Shown here in pieces: positions 26,294 through 35,901 of a stretch of DNA of 64,000 nucleotides. The notes beneath the pieces are model-generated. The model was not told where the DNA came from. It saw only the letters and a program-made list of their open reading frames with translations, and searched no databases. Both the position numbers and the translations under genes were made by a program. Every line of letters begins with the position of its first letter. The first letter of the stretch is position 1. The DNA lies in the NCBI RefSeq assembly GCF_003860465.1, contig NZ_CP034183.1:1936001-2000000 (forward strand), in the 5' to 3' direction. The DNA is from Deinococcus psychrotolerans (GTDB taxonomy: Bacteria > Deinococcota > Deinococci > Deinococcales > Deinococcaceae).

Positions 26294-27448
26294 ATGACCA
26301 CTCCACTCCCCCAAGGCTTTCAGACCGCCGCCCTCGCCGCCGGAATCAAGCCCAGCGGCAAAAGTGACCTCACCGCCGTGGTGTCGCGCACGCCGTGTGT
26401 CTGGGCCTTTGCCGGAACCCGCAGCGCCGCCGCCGCCGCCTGCGTCACCCGCGCCCGGCAGCTCTACGACGCGGGCCTGCCCCTGCGGGCCATTCTGGTC
26501 AACTCGGGAGTGGCCAACGCCGCCACAGGTGAGGGCGGTGCAGCAGACAACACCGAGATGAGCGAGCTGCTGGCCGGAGCGCTGGACATCACCCCCGAAA
26601 GTGTGCTGAGCGCTTCCACCGGCATCATCGGCCACCGCTTGCCGATGGACAAGGTAAGAAGTGGCGTCCCGAAGCTGGCGGACGGAGTACAAGGCGACGT
26701 GGACATCCACGCGCAGGCGATCATGACCACCGATACCCGCCCCAAGATCGCTGAGCGCACCCTGGCAGGCGGGCAGCGTATCGTGGGCGTGGCCAAGGGC
26801 AGCGGCATGATTCACCCCGACATGGCCACCATGTTCTCGTTCGTCTACAGCGACGCGGCGATAGATCAGGCGGCGCTGCGGGCGGCTTTTGGCGCGATTG
26901 TGGCCCGCACCTTCAACGCTGTGACGGTGGACGGCGACACCTCCACCAACGACATGACGGCAGTTCTGTGTAACGGGGAAGCGGGCGCTGCCGACACCGC
27001 CGAGTTTCTGGCGACTTTGGAAGAAGTCATGCGCGACCTTGCACGCGAGATCGCCCGCGACGGCGAGGGCGCGACCACCCTGCTGACCGTCAAGGTCACG
27101 GGCGCAGGCAGCGAGGCCGATGCGCTGCTGGCCGCCCGCACCTGCGCTGCCAGCCCACTGCTCAAGAGTGCGGTGCATGGCCGCGATCCCAACTGGGGAC
27201 GGGTCATCATGGCGCTGGGCCGCAGCGGAGCCAGACTCAACCTCGACAACCTGCGGGTGGGCGTTCAGGGTGTACCGGTCTTTCATGCTCAGCCGCTCCA
27301 GTACGACGCCGTGGCCGTTTCCAAAGCCATGAACGCCGAGGAAGTCGTGTTTGAAATCGACCTCGCGGTGGGCCAAAGTAAAGGCGAGGCGTGGGGCTGC
27401 GACCTCAGCGCCGACTACGTGCGGATCAACGCCGATTACACGACCTGA
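26294..27448 (+). CDS. argJ: Bifunctional glutamate N-acetyltransferase ArgJ
   Basis: 384 residues. The self-cleavage site lies in KGSGMIHPDMATM (about 169-181), cut between Ala and Thr to give the alpha and beta chains with the Thr as nucleophile. Other family blocks are NSGVANAATGEGG, TGIIGHRLPMD, TVDGDTSTND and DPNWGRVIMALG. ArgJ moves the acetyl group from N-acetylornithine to glutamate in the cyclic arginine pathway. Leaderless start. No other arg genes are nearby. Confidence 0.96.
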   Translation: MTTPLPQGFQTAALAAGIKPSGKSDLTAVVSRTPCVWAFAGTRSAAAAACVTRARQLYDAGLPLRAILVNSGVANAATGEGGAADNTEMSELLAGALDITPESVLSASTGIIGHRLPMDKVRSGVPKLADGVQGDVDIHAQAIMTTDTRPKIAERTLAGGQRIVGVAKGSGMIHPDMATMFSFVYSDAAIDQAALRAAFGAIVARTFNAVTVDGDTSTNDMTAVLCNGEAGAADTAEFLATLEEVMRDLAREIARDGEGATTLLTVKVTGAGSEADALLAARTCAASPLLKSAVHGRDPNWGRVIMALGRSGARLNLDNLRVGVQGVPVFHAQPLQYDAVAVSKAMNAEEVVFEIDLAVGQSKGEAWGCDLSADYVRINADYTT

Positions 27449-27469
27449 GTGCAGCGGCGGCCCGCCTTC

Positions 27470-27498
27470 TTGACAGCCCGTAGGGCCGCTGATAAGCT
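27470..27498 (+). promoter_or_regulatory. Promoter of tRNA-Ile
   Basis: TTGACA (27470-27475), 17-nt spacer, TAAGCT (27493-27498), about 42 nt before the tRNA. Confidence 0.75.
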
Positions 27499-27540
27499 AC
27501 CTACCGCTTGTGAAGGCTTTGGCCGGAGCATGAGCGGTGC

Positions 27541-27617
<77 letters not shown>

Positions 27618-27628
27618 ACCAGAATCAG

Positions 27629-27651
27629 CCTCGTCTTAGACGGGGTTTTTT
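27629..27651 (+). terminator. Terminator of tRNA-Ile
   Basis: CCTCGTC - TTA - GACGGGG followed by TTTTTT. Confidence 0.85.
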
Positions 27652-28002
27652 CGTTTCTCTGAGAATATCAAACTGAGTCTGAGCGTCAGTGATTGTGCGC
27701 TCTTGCTCCACGCCAAAACACGCCGCAGCAAGATGCCCAGCCGTACCAATCTTCGGGACAGCTGGTTGTGTCATCTGCAAGTCGAGCGGCGGAGCAAGGT
27801 CACGTTCAGTTTCTCCGGCGTAACCCGAACCAAGCTGGAGCACTTTTGAGCGGCTGGGCGACCTGAGCAAGAGCGGCAGCGCCACGAACCCTAAATTTTA
27901 GAATCTTAAGATTCAATGAATGCTTTTCCGTAAGCGTTCTCACATCTTGCACAGGAATGCTGAAGGGGTCGCAGCAACTTCACGGCGGCAAAGGAACCCA
28001 CC
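27652..28002. other. Intergenic region upstream of the erythromycin-esterase-like gene
   Basis: No convincing gene; an 86-codon leftward frame (27625-27885) overlaps the tRNA terminator and has no start signals. A perfect 14-bp palindrome GAATCTTAAGATTC (27901-27914) overlaps a TAGAAT -10-like box (27898-27903), suggesting a regulated promoter. Confidence 0.5.
27901..27914 (+). promoter_or_regulatory. Perfect palindrome overlapping a -10-like box
   Basis: GAATCTTAAGATTC in AT-rich sequence about 90 nt before the erythromycin-esterase-like ATG; overlaps TAGAAT. Operator candidate. Confidence 0.45.
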
Positions 28003-29199
28003 ATGACAAACCAGATGCCTCCTCAACTCGGCTGGGACATGACCGAGCCGGACGTGGCCCTCAGCGCTTTTCTGGACAGCTTGCCCGCTCCTCCGCAGCT
28101 TTTGGGTTTGGGAGAGCCGACCCACGGTGTCGAGGCCTTCCCCGCTTGGCGCAACCGCGTCTTCGAGTCCTTGGTCAAAACGCAGGGATTTTGCTCGATT
28201 GCCATTGAGAGCGACGTGTTTGCCGCAATGCGGGCCAGCGACTACGTCACTTCGGGTCAAGGCACGCTGGATGAAGTGATGGAGGGCGGCTTCAGTCACG
28301 GCTTCGGCCAGGTTAAAGCCAACCGCGACCTGCTGGCTTGGATGCGGGCCTTCAATGCTGGGCGTCCTGAAACGCGGGGCGTGAGGTTTTACGGCTTTGA
28401 TCCTCCTATCGAGAACATGTGGGCGGCCAGCCCGCGCCACGCCCTGCTCAGTCTCTATGACTTCCTGGCACGTCACTTCGCCCACCTGCCGGTTGACCGG
28501 GCCACCCTCGAACAACGCTGCGGAGACGACGCCCGCTGGACGAATCCCGCCGCCGCCATGAACCCCAACCAGTCCGTCGGGGCCACACAGGACGCCCGGC
28601 AACTGCGGGTGCTGACCGATGATTTGCTGGGCTTTTTGGGTACCCAGCTTCCCGGCCTCACAGCGCAGGACGGCTTCTGGTCAGACGAAATCTGGCAAGC
28701 GCAGTTGAGCGCCCGAACGGCTCTGGGTCTGCTGCGTTATCACGCCGTCCTTGCCGGGTCGTCGCCGCAGCGCATTTCACAGCTCTTAGGGCTGCGGGAC
28801 GTGATGATGACCGAAAACCTGACCGCCATCGCCGAGCGGGAACGGCCACGCGGCCCCACGCTGGTCTTCGCCCACAGCTCGCATCTTCAGCGCGGGGCGA
28901 GCCAGATCAGGATGGACATCATGAACGCCGACTGGTGGCCCGCCGGAGCGCATCTGGCCGCCCAGTGGGGCCAGCAGTACGCCTTTATCGGCATGGCCAG
29001 TGGGACGAACCTGGGTCTGCCCGCGCCTTACCCGGAGCCGGTGACCCCACACTTGTACGCCGCCCCAGCACTGACGCCCCTCCTGTCAGCAGGCCAGCAG
29101 AGGAAAGCAGAAGAGAACGCCGCCAGCTTTCCGATGTCTCTTGAACGCCTCGCGCAGAGCGACGGAGTGCTTCTCTTGCCGGTTCCTGCTCAGGAGTAA
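28003..29199 (+). CDS. Erythromycin esterase family protein
   Basis: 398 residues. Family motifs: LGEPTHGVEAF with the conserved Glu and His (about 36-46), AIESD (about 67-71), VRFYGFDPP and VFAHSSHLQRG. In EreA/EreB these residues open the macrolide lactone ring. Many chromosomal members act on unknown substrates (succinoglycan-like or other esters), so macrolide resistance is not implied. AAAGGAA precedes the ATG. Single gene with a palindrome in its promoter region. Confidence 0.88.
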   Translation: MTNQMPPQLGWDMTEPDVALSAFLDSLPAPPQLLGLGEPTHGVEAFPAWRNRVFESLVKTQGFCSIAIESDVFAAMRASDYVTSGQGTLDEVMEGGFSHGFGQVKANRDLLAWMRAFNAGRPETRGVRFYGFDPPIENMWAASPRHALLSLYDFLARHFAHLPVDRATLEQRCGDDARWTNPAAAMNPNQSVGATQDARQLRVLTDDLLGFLGTQLPGLTAQDGFWSDEIWQAQLSARTALGLLRYHAVLAGSSPQRISQLLGLRDVMMTENLTAIAERERPRGPTLVFAHSSHLQRGASQIRMDIMNADWWPAGAHLAAQWGQQYAFIGMASGTNLGLPAPYPEPVTPHLYAAPALTPLLSAGQQRKAEENAASFPMSLERLAQSDGVLLLPVPAQE

Positions 29200-29273
29200 A
29201 GAGGGCACAGGTAACGAGATTCTGTCCGGCAGATTCGGGCCGTCTAAATTGTGCCACTGGATAAAGCTGTTGT

Positions 29274-29507
29274 TCAGGGCGCTTCGGCCTCAGTTCGCTC
29301 TGCGCCTTGCTCAGCGTCCTCGTCACCCATCAAGTGCTCGACCTGCTCGGCGTCCAGATGCTCGTGCGGATGAATGGGCTGAAGGTGCGGGGCTGGAGGC
29401 AGTTGGCTGGGCGCGGGCCCCTGCTCGGCAGGCTGCTCTTCGTCGGCGGGGCGGGGAACGGCGGCCAGCGTATTGAGATCAATACTCAAATCTTTCTCGT
29501 TGGGCAT
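29274..29507 (-). CDS. Small acidic protein, unknown function
   Basis: 77 residues, Glu/Pro/Ala-rich, with a His cluster (HPHEH, middle) and few hydrophobics, so probably disordered. GAGG lies just before the ATG. No homology recognised. Codon use resembles its neighbours. Confidence 0.5.
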   Translation of the reverse strand: MPNEKDLSIDLNTLAAVPRPADEEQPAEQGPAPSQLPPAPHLQPIHPHEHLDAEQVEHLMGDEDAEQGAERTEAEAP

Positions 29508-29708
29508 ACCTCATCATGCACCCCGCCGGTCAGGGCTAATGTCAGACGCAGGTTAGGCCAAGTTTGGGCGAAACTTGAACGCCTTCACACGTAACCGAGC
29601 ACGTGGTCTATTCACAGGAAATTCACCTGAGCATCCTGCTGGGCATGAGACTTTCGATCAATTCAATCTGTCCTTCGTGAACCTCGGCACCACCGCCCTC
29701 ACCGCGCC

Positions 29709-30062
29709 CTAAAGCCCCAACTCGGCCCGTTGAGCTTTGGTCAGTCCCCTCACCACCAAGCCGTAACTGGCCCGCAGCAGCTCGCCACTGAGGTCATCCG
29801 GCAGGCCACCGAGGGGCAGCGTGATCCAGTGGCGCTTGTTGAAGTGATAGCCCGCCGTAATGGCCGAGTGCGCCGCCCGCAACTCGTCGCCGCGCTCAGG
29901 CCTCACTTTCAGCGAGAGGGTCGGCGGCTCGGTGTTCAGGCCGCACAGGGCGTAGATTTTGCCGCCCACTTTCAGCACTAAAGTATCGAGGCCAAACGGA
30001 AAGGTTTCCTGCGACTGCGGCAGCGCGGCGCAGGCTTTACGGAGAGCGGTGACAGAATTCAC
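29709..30062 (-). CDS. MmcQ/YjbR family DNA-binding protein
   Basis: 117 residues. Motifs of the CyaY-like fold family: ETFPFGLDTLVLKVGGKIYAL, LSLKVRPE, YHFNKRHWITLPL and SYGLVVRGL. Members are often called DNA-binding but their function is poorly known. The GTG at 30062 is preferred over the frame start at 30224 because family proteins begin shortly before the ETFPFG block, and a CACAAT box (30069-30074) lies 6 nt upstream. Divergent from the FAD protein, 62 nt between starts. Confidence 0.85.
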   Translation of the reverse strand: MNSVTALRKACAALPQSQETFPFGLDTLVLKVGGKIYALCGLNTEPPTLSLKVRPERGDELRAAHSAITAGYHFNKRHWITLPLGGLPDDLSGELLRASYGLVVRGLTKAQRAELGL

Positions 30063-30068
30063 GGCTTG

Positions 30069-30074
30069 ATTGTG
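30069..30074 (-). promoter_or_regulatory. Leaderless -10-like box (CACAAT) of the MmcQ gene
   Basis: CACAAT, 6 nt, GTG (30062); first base departs from the usual T. Confidence 0.45.
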
Positions 30075-30112
30075 CCCGCATTTGGCTTGCAGTTGCGTGG
30101 GTCTGGCCCCGC

Positions 30113-30118
30113 TACACT
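30113..30118 (+). promoter_or_regulatory. Leaderless -10 box (TACACT) of the renalase-like gene
   Basis: TACACT, 6 nt, ATG (30125). Confidence 0.65.
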
Positions 30119-30124
30119 CGGCGC

Positions 30125-31117
30125 ATGACGGACTTCTTGGTATTGGGCGCGGGCATCGCCGGGCTGGCAGCAGCGCGTGATCTGGCCGCTGCTGGAATGC
30201 GGGTACAGGTGCTCGACAAATCACGGGGCGTATCGGGCCGAGCCGCCACCAAACGCTTTAAAGATTCACACGGTGAGGGGCTGCGCTTGGATCACGGTGC
30301 ACGCTTTATGACCGCCCGGCACGCCCGCACACACGCGCTGGTCAGCGAGGGTCTGGAAGCAGGCTGGCTCAGCGAGTGGACACGCAGCGTTCCCGAATGG
30401 CAGGAGGGCCGCTTAATCGCCGCTCCAGACGGCCACCCGCGCTATGTGGGCGCGGCGGGCATGAGCGACATCGGCAAAGCACTGGCCGAGGGACTGGACG
30501 TCAAAACGGGCGTTCAGATTACCCAAATTGAGCGGCGTGACGGACAGTGGCAACTCCACAGCGCCGACGGGCAAATGTTTGAAGCACAGACCTTGCTACT
30601 CAACGCGCCCGCCCCGCAACTCGCCGCGCTGCTGGAAGAGCAAGCTCAGACTGGGACGCTGAGCGCCGTCACCTTTCAACCGTGTTGGGCGGTCGGAGTG
30701 GCGCTAGCGGCCGACCTTGAGGTCAACTGGCCTGCCCTGCGCGTCAGCAACCATCCGGCGCTGGAATGGGTGGCCCGCGAACACACCAAACGGCTCAGTT
30801 TGTCCGGGCCCAACCCGCCCTCGCTGATGCTGCACGCCCGCGCCGATTGGAGCGTGGAGCACCTCGAAGACTCGCCGCAGCAAGTCACGGCCCTGCTTCT
30901 CGAAGCGGCCCGGGAGATCGCGGGCGACTTTGAGGTGCTGGGCAGCTTTGCCCACCGCTGGCGCTACGCCACGCCAGATCAGCGCTTCGCGGAAGCGTGC
31001 GGCTGGCTGCCGGATCAGCGTCTCGGCTGGTGCGGCGATTGGTGCCAGAGCGACGAACACGGCCCGCGCCTGGAGGCGGCGCTGCTCAGCGGCTGGGCAC
31101 TGGCCGAGCGGGTTTAA
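30125..31117 (+). CDS. NAD(P)/FAD-dependent oxidoreductase, renalase-like
   Basis: 330 residues. FAD-binding LVLGAGIAGLAAARDL and the second motif VLDKSRGVSGRAATKR sit at the N-terminus; LDHGARFMTAR follows, as in bacterial renalase-like amine oxidase-fold proteins. WCGDWCQSDEHGPRLEAALLSG near the C-terminus closes the FAD site. The substrate could be off-pathway NAD(P)H isomers, as for bacterial renalase; not proven. Confidence 0.88.
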   Translation: MTDFLVLGAGIAGLAAARDLAAAGMRVQVLDKSRGVSGRAATKRFKDSHGEGLRLDHGARFMTARHARTHALVSEGLEAGWLSEWTRSVPEWQEGRLIAAPDGHPRYVGAAGMSDIGKALAEGLDVKTGVQITQIERRDGQWQLHSADGQMFEAQTLLLNAPAPQLAALLEEQAQTGTLSAVTFQPCWAVGVALAADLEVNWPALRVSNHPALEWVAREHTKRLSLSGPNPPSLMLHARADWSVEHLEDSPQQVTALLLEAAREIAGDFEVLGSFAHRWRYATPDQRFAEACGWLPDQRLGWCGDWCQSDEHGPRLEAALLSGWALAERV

Positions 31118-31174
31118 GCCAGTTGGCTTGCTGCGGCGCTTGTTAAGCCGCTCCGCTTGAATATTCGAGCCCAC

Positions 31175-31215
31175 AAAAAAAAGGGAGACTGGCCCAAACA
31201 GCTCGGCCGTCTCCC
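31175..31215 (-). terminator. Terminator of the sulfurtransferase gene
   Basis: Minus strand GGGAGACGGCC - loop - GGCCAGTCTCCC followed by eight T residues, 16 nt after the stop. Confidence 0.88.
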
Positions 31216-31230
31216 TCTCCACATGTATTC

Positions 31231-32091
<861 letters not shown>

Positions 32092-32145
32092 TTGCGTTCT
32101 CCTTGTGCTCTTTAGTGTCGGCTTTCTTCGCGCCTTGATAGTGGG

Positions 32146-32174
32146 ATTCTGGCTTAATTGACAAAACCTGTCAA
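32146..32174 (-). promoter_or_regulatory. Promoter of the sulfurtransferase gene with operator-like palindrome
   Basis: Minus strand TTGACA, 17 nt, CAGAAT. The -35 box is the outer arm of a perfect palindrome TTGACA-n5-TGTCAA (32158-32174), a likely repressor or activator site. Confidence 0.6.
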
Positions 32175-32212
32175 CTGGTCGGGCGTTACCATGCGGGCAA
32201 GAGCGGGGACAG

Positions 32213-32218
32213 TAAACT
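32213..32218 (+). promoter_or_regulatory. Leaderless -10 box (TAAACT) of sufE
   Basis: TAAACT, 6 nt, ATG (32225). Confidence 0.65.
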
Positions 32219-32224
32219 GAAACC

Positions 32225-32695
32225 ATGAATGAGCCGACCCCCGCCTTGCCCGAAAAGTTGCAGGAGATCGTGACCCTGTTTCGCAGCGCTCCCAAGCCGC
32301 TCAGGCTACAAGCTTTGCTGGAATACAGCAAAAAGCTGCCCGCCCTGCCGGAGAAGTACGCCCAGCATCCCGAATTTATGCAGCCGGTACCGGAATGCGC
32401 CTCACCCTTTTTTCTGGTCACCGAAAATGACGGTGAAGGCGTGCAGATGTATTTCAAGGTGCCTGCCGAGGCTCCCACCGTGCGCGGCTACGCGGGCATT
32501 TTGTCGGAAGGACTGGCCGGAGCGACCCGCGAGCAGATTTTGAATATTCCCGATCAATTTTATATGGACATGGGCCTGAGCGAACTGATTACCCCGATGC
32601 GCCTGCGCGGTATGGGCGCAATTTTGATGCGCCTCAAAAACGAAGTACGCAGTGACAAGGGCCAGCCACAGGAAGAAGCCGTACCCGCCAACTGA
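32225..32695 (+). CDS. sufE: SufE family cysteine desulfurase partner
   Basis: 156 residues. [14 protein letters not shown] at the N-terminus and [10 protein letters not shown] with the sulfur-accepting Cys (about 59) are SufE hallmarks, as are [11 protein letters not shown] and the R-x-x-G helix near the C-terminus. SufE takes persulfide sulfur from SufS for Fe-S cluster assembly. The other suf genes are not in this window. Confidence 0.93.
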   Translation: MNEPTPALPEKLQEIVTLFRSAPKPLRLQALLEYSKKLPALPEKYAQHPEFMQPVPECASPFFLVTENDGEGVQMYFKVPAEAPTVRGYAGILSEGLAGATREQILNIPDQFYMDMGLSELITPMRLRGMGAILMRLKNEVRSDKGQPQEEAVPAN

Positions 32696-32796
32696 GACAG
32701 TGTAGTTAATCTGACATTCATTCATGGAGAGGGCGGCGGCCTAAAGCATCAAAGGTGAGCTTGATGGGACTACGCTAAGAAGCGGAGGAACTTCCC

Positions 32797-33489
32797 ATGA
32801 GCCGATTGCCCCGCGCTGCTTTTTGGCTTCCTGTTCTCACGCTCTCTGCCCTCGCTGTGGGCCTGAGTACCGCCCACAGCCAAAGCACCAATGCCCCACC
32901 GGCGGGCGATCCGCTGGCCATCAAGGCTGGCCCGCCCAATGCCCAACGCGGCGAGACGCTGACCAAAAGCTGTCAGGGCTGTCACGGCCCGATGGGTCAC
33001 AGTACAGAGTCGGACAAACCCTCGCTGGGTGGGCAGATTCCCAGCTATACGACGCTGCAACTGGCCGCCTTCCGGGCCAAGCTGCGCCCCAGCCAGATCA
33101 TGCAGGCCATCGCCGCCAACCTGAGTGATCAGGACATCGTGGATTTGGCAGCTTACTACGCCCAGCAAACGCCGCGTGGAGCCTGGGACGCCAACGCCGC
33201 GCTGAAGGCCAAGGGCGAGCAGATTTACGACAACGGCATCGTCGGGCGCAATGTCACGGCCTGCGTGGTCTGTCACGGCGCGAATGGGCGAGGCTCTAAT
33301 TACCTGCACGTCGCCAGCATCACCCACCAGTCTCCCAAATACACCCTGGAAGTGCTGAATGAATTCAAGAGCGTGCCAGATTACAAGCTGGCCTACCCCA
33401 ACGCCATGCACATCGTCACCGCCCAGATGACCGACGACGAACTGAGCGCCGTGACGGCTTACCTCAGCAGCATGGGCGCAGGCAAGTAA
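32797..33489 (+). CDS. Exported dihaem cytochrome c
   Basis: 230 residues. Signal peptide about 1-29. Two haem sites, SCQGCHG (about 67) and ACVVCHG (about 152), each followed by a c-type cytochrome fold ending LAAYYA and VTAYLSSM. This matches the cytochrome c4/c553-like dihaem class that carries electrons in the periplasm. GGAGG precedes the ATG. Confidence 0.93.
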   Translation: MSRLPRAAFWLPVLTLSALAVGLSTAHSQSTNAPPAGDPLAIKAGPPNAQRGETLTKSCQGCHGPMGHSTESDKPSLGGQIPSYTTLQLAAFRAKLRPSQIMQAIAANLSDQDIVDLAAYYAQQTPRGAWDANAALKAKGEQIYDNGIVGRNVTACVVCHGANGRGSNYLHVASITHQSPKYTLEVLNEFKSVPDYKLAYPNAMHIVTAQMTDDELSAVTAYLSSMGAGK

Positions 33490-33605
33490 GGGATTTTAGA
33501 AAGGAGACAGGGGAGGAGGCCATCCGGCGGCCCTTCTCCCAGCCCCCCACGTTTTGTGCCTTCATGCGCCCTTGCCCCTTGGGGCGGGTGTAGCATGGCC
33601 GCATT

Positions 33606-34502
33606 GTGAGCGCCCCCAGTTCTGCCCGCCCCACACTCAAAACGTACTTGTCGCTGGTCAAGTTCGAGCACACCGTCTTCGCGCTGCCGTTCGCCTACGC
33701 CGGAATGCTGCTGGCGGCTCAGGAACTGCGCGGAAACGGCTGGCCGGGCCTCAGCACCCTGATCTGGGTCACGCTAGCGATGGCCGGAGCCAGAACCGCC
33801 GCGATGGGCGCAAACCGGGTGATCGACCGGGCCATCGACGCTGGGAACCCGCGCACAGCGGGCCGCGAGGTGCCCAGCGGCAAAGTGTCTCCGGCACAGG
33901 CGTGGGGGCTGGTGATCATCAGCTTGGTGGTGATGACGTTCTCGGCGGCCCAGCTCAATCCGCTGTGCTTGGCGCTGCTCCCACTCGCCGCCGCCTTTCT
34001 GATCGGCTATCCGTACATCAAGAGGTTTTCGTGGCTGTGCCATGTCTGGCTGGGCGTCACCGACGGCGCGGCGGCGGCGGGCGGCTGGATCGCCGTGACC
34101 GGCCACTTTGGCGCGGGCGCGTGGATCTTGTGGGCCATCGTCATCTTCTGGATGGTGGGCCTGGACGTGATCTACGCGACGATGGATTACGACTTTGACC
34201 GCGCCAACAATGTCAAGAGCATCCCCGCCCGCTTCGGAATTCCAGCGGCCCTCAAGATCGCCGCAGTCAGCCACGCGCTGACGTTCGCGTTGCTGATCGC
34301 TCTGGGCGTGGTGCTGGGCACCAGCTTTTGGTACTTTCTGGCGGCGGGCGCAATGGGCGCGATTTTGCTGTATGAACACCGCTTGGTCAATCCCAACGAC
34401 CTGACCAAAGCCAACGTCGCCTTTTTTGACGCCAACATGTGGCTGGCCCTGACCATGCTGGCGGGTGTGGTGATTGACGTGGCGTGGCGGACACTGCGCT
34501 GA
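33606..34502 (+). CDS. UbiA-family prenyltransferase (4-hydroxybenzoate/menaquinone-type)
   Basis: 298 residues, about nine membrane helices. The two Asp-rich sites are [18 protein letters not shown] (about 72-89) and [18 protein letters not shown] (about 183-200), which bind Mg2+ and the polyprenyl diphosphate. Deinococcus makes menaquinone, and this subfamily is often the prenyltransferase of the futalosine route (MqnP); assignment here is inference. The GTG at 33606 follows a TAGCAT box (33591-33596) by 9 nt. Confidence 0.9.
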   Translation: MSAPSSARPTLKTYLSLVKFEHTVFALPFAYAGMLLAAQELRGNGWPGLSTLIWVTLAMAGARTAAMGANRVIDRAIDAGNPRTAGREVPSGKVSPAQAWGLVIISLVVMTFSAAQLNPLCLALLPLAAAFLIGYPYIKRFSWLCHVWLGVTDGAAAAGGWIAVTGHFGAGAWILWAIVIFWMVGLDVIYATMDYDFDRANNVKSIPARFGIPAALKIAAVSHALTFALLIALGVVLGTSFWYFLAAGAMGAILLYEHRLVNPNDLTKANVAFFDANMWLALTMLAGVVIDVAWRTLR

Positions 34503-34504
34503 AA

Positions 34505-34795
34505 ATGGGGTTGGGGTGGGCTGAGTTGACCGCCGCCGCTTCACTGGTGCCTTCAGCGGCGTCCGAGGCGTTTGCCGCCGGCGAAGACCAGCAGGCCCTC
34601 ACGCTGCTGCGCCGCGCCCGTGACGGGCAGCCGGCGCAGTCGGCGCAGTGGGCCTACCTAGAGCGCCTGACCGGTCTGGTGCTGATTCACCTTCAGCGCG
34701 AAGTGGAAGGCACCTTCGCCCTAGATCGGGCCGATCCGCTGCTGGAAGCTTTCGGCTGGCCCACACCAACGCTGGACGCGCTGGCCGGAGACTAA
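34505..34795 (+). CDS. Small helical protein downstream of UbiA
   Basis: 96 residues, Ala/Leu-rich and probably helical (TPR-like pattern [20 protein letters not shown]). Start ATG 34505, 2 nt after the UbiA stop, so probably cotranslated. No family recognised. Confidence 0.6.
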   Translation: MGLGWAELTAAASLVPSAASEAFAAGEDQQALTLLRRARDGQPAQSAQWAYLERLTGLVLIHLQREVEGTFALDRADPLLEAFGWPTPTLDALAGD

Positions 34796-34815
34796 ATTCG
34801 GCGCTCCCCAGACGC

Positions 34816-34821
34816 TAGACT
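34816..34821 (+). promoter_or_regulatory. Leaderless -10 box (TAGACT)
   Basis: TAGACT, 6 nt, ATG (34828). Confidence 0.65.
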
Positions 34822-34827
34822 CCTAAC

Positions 34828-35259
34828 ATGTTGGAAACGTCCGTCGAGGACTTCGTCTCACGCTTTGAAGCCGACGCCGCCGAGGGTCAGCTTTACCCGC
34901 AGCCCGAAGGCAGCCCGCTGATGGAATTCGTGTCGGGGGGCCGCACACTGTACCTGTTTGACCGGACTGGGCCGTACACCGCCAAACCCGGCGCGGCCCG
35001 CGTGATCGTTCACGGCACCTTCGCCCGCTTTGCCAAGCTGCCCAGCGTCCCCGAACCCTTAACCAAGCTGGCGGCGGTGGGCATTTCCGGTATGGAAGGC
35101 GTCGGCCAAATCACGCGGCTGGCCTCGCGCTTTACGGTGGTGGTGCAGGCCCGCTTGCCGCTGGTGCTGTCGAGTTTCACGCCGCTGCCGGAGCTGGAAG
35201 CCGGCGAGTGGCTGAGCTTTGAGACGCAGCCGCCGCTGCACGGCTTTTTGGCGCATTAG
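34828..35259 (+). CDS. Unknown cytoplasmic protein
   Basis: 143 residues, mixed alpha/beta, no signal peptide. Blocks such as GGRTLYLFDRTGPY and RFTVVVQARLPLVL suggest a small beta-rich fold. No family recognised. The leaderless promoter gives a firm start. Confidence 0.65.
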   Translation: MLETSVEDFVSRFEADAAEGQLYPQPEGSPLMEFVSGGRTLYLFDRTGPYTAKPGAARVIVHGTFARFAKLPSVPEPLTKLAAVGISGMEGVGQITRLASRFTVVVQARLPLVLSSFTPLPELEAGEWLSFETQPPLHGFLAH

Positions 35260-35272
35260 AGATACTCCCCCT

Positions 35273-35782
35273 TTACCCTTCTTCTCCGCGCTCCAGCGGC
35301 TCCAGCAGCTTGAAGGCCAGCCGCTGCAAGTCGGCGCGGTCTTGGTCGTCCAGCACCTCGAAGATGGCCGTTTCGTTGGCGAGGTGAATCGGCAGCAGTT
35401 CGTCGGCCAGCGCCCGCCCCGCTGGAGTCAGACGCACGAACGCGCTGCGGCGGTCTAAAGGATTGGTGCGGCGCTCGGCCAGGCCCCGCGCCCTGAGGTT
35501 GTCGATCCGGTTGGTGATGCTGGCCCCGGTCAGGGCGGTGAGCTGGGCGAGTTCGGCGGGCGTCAGGCCCTCATCGGGGGCGCTGCGGCGCAGGGTCATC
35601 AGCAGGTCCCAGGTGGCGGCGTTGAGGCCCGAATGCCGGTGGGTGCGCTCGACTTGCTTGGCGAGCGCGGCCTGAAGGCGGCTCACCAGCAAGTACGTCA
35701 GCATCGGGGCGGCGTCTAGGCCGGGGCGTACCCGCTGCCAATCGGTTTGAATGCGGCTGAGCAGCTTGGGCGTAGAAGACAT
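35273..35782 (-). CDS. MarR family transcriptional regulator
   Basis: 169 residues. Winged-helix core at about 55-125: LTPAELAQLTALTGASITNRID is the recognition region and RRTNPLDRRSAFVRLTPAG is the wing with the family D-x-R motif. MarR proteins bind as dimers and are often released by small ligands. Divergent from the MFS gene (119 nt), its likely target. A TATAAC box lies 7 nt before the ATG. Confidence 0.92.
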   Translation of the reverse strand: MSSTPKLLSRIQTDWQRVRPGLDAAPMLTYLLVSRLQAALAKQVERTHRHSGLNAATWDLLMTLRRSAPDEGLTPAELAQLTALTGASITNRIDNLRARGLAERRTNPLDRRSAFVRLTPAGRALADELLPIHLANETAIFEVLDDQDRADLQRLAFKLLEPLERGEEG

Positions 35783-35901
35783 GCTGCTGGTTATATCAAG
35801 CGCCCTTGCCCCCGGTACGTTTCCCGGTCAGTCTGCTGTGAAAGAGCGGTTGAGCAACGCCTTTGGGCCCTCACAGCGGCTGAACCTGTCAGGATGCTGG
35901 A

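Noticed and set aside
26186..27376. 396-codon open frame opposite argJ
   Set aside because: Antisense shadow; argJ is certain from its motifs and leaderless start.
27625..27885. 86-codon leftward open frame after tRNA-Ile
   Set aside because: Overlaps the tRNA terminator, no start signals, no homology recognised.
29595..29711. Short open stretch ending ...FVNLGTTALTAP
   Set aside because: Looks like the tail of a protein but has no start codon or upstream part; perhaps a gene remnant, too short to call.
33591..33608. TTG-TGA minimal ORF overlapping the UbiA-family GTG
   Set aside because: One-codon frames arise by chance and TTG leaderless starts are doubtful.
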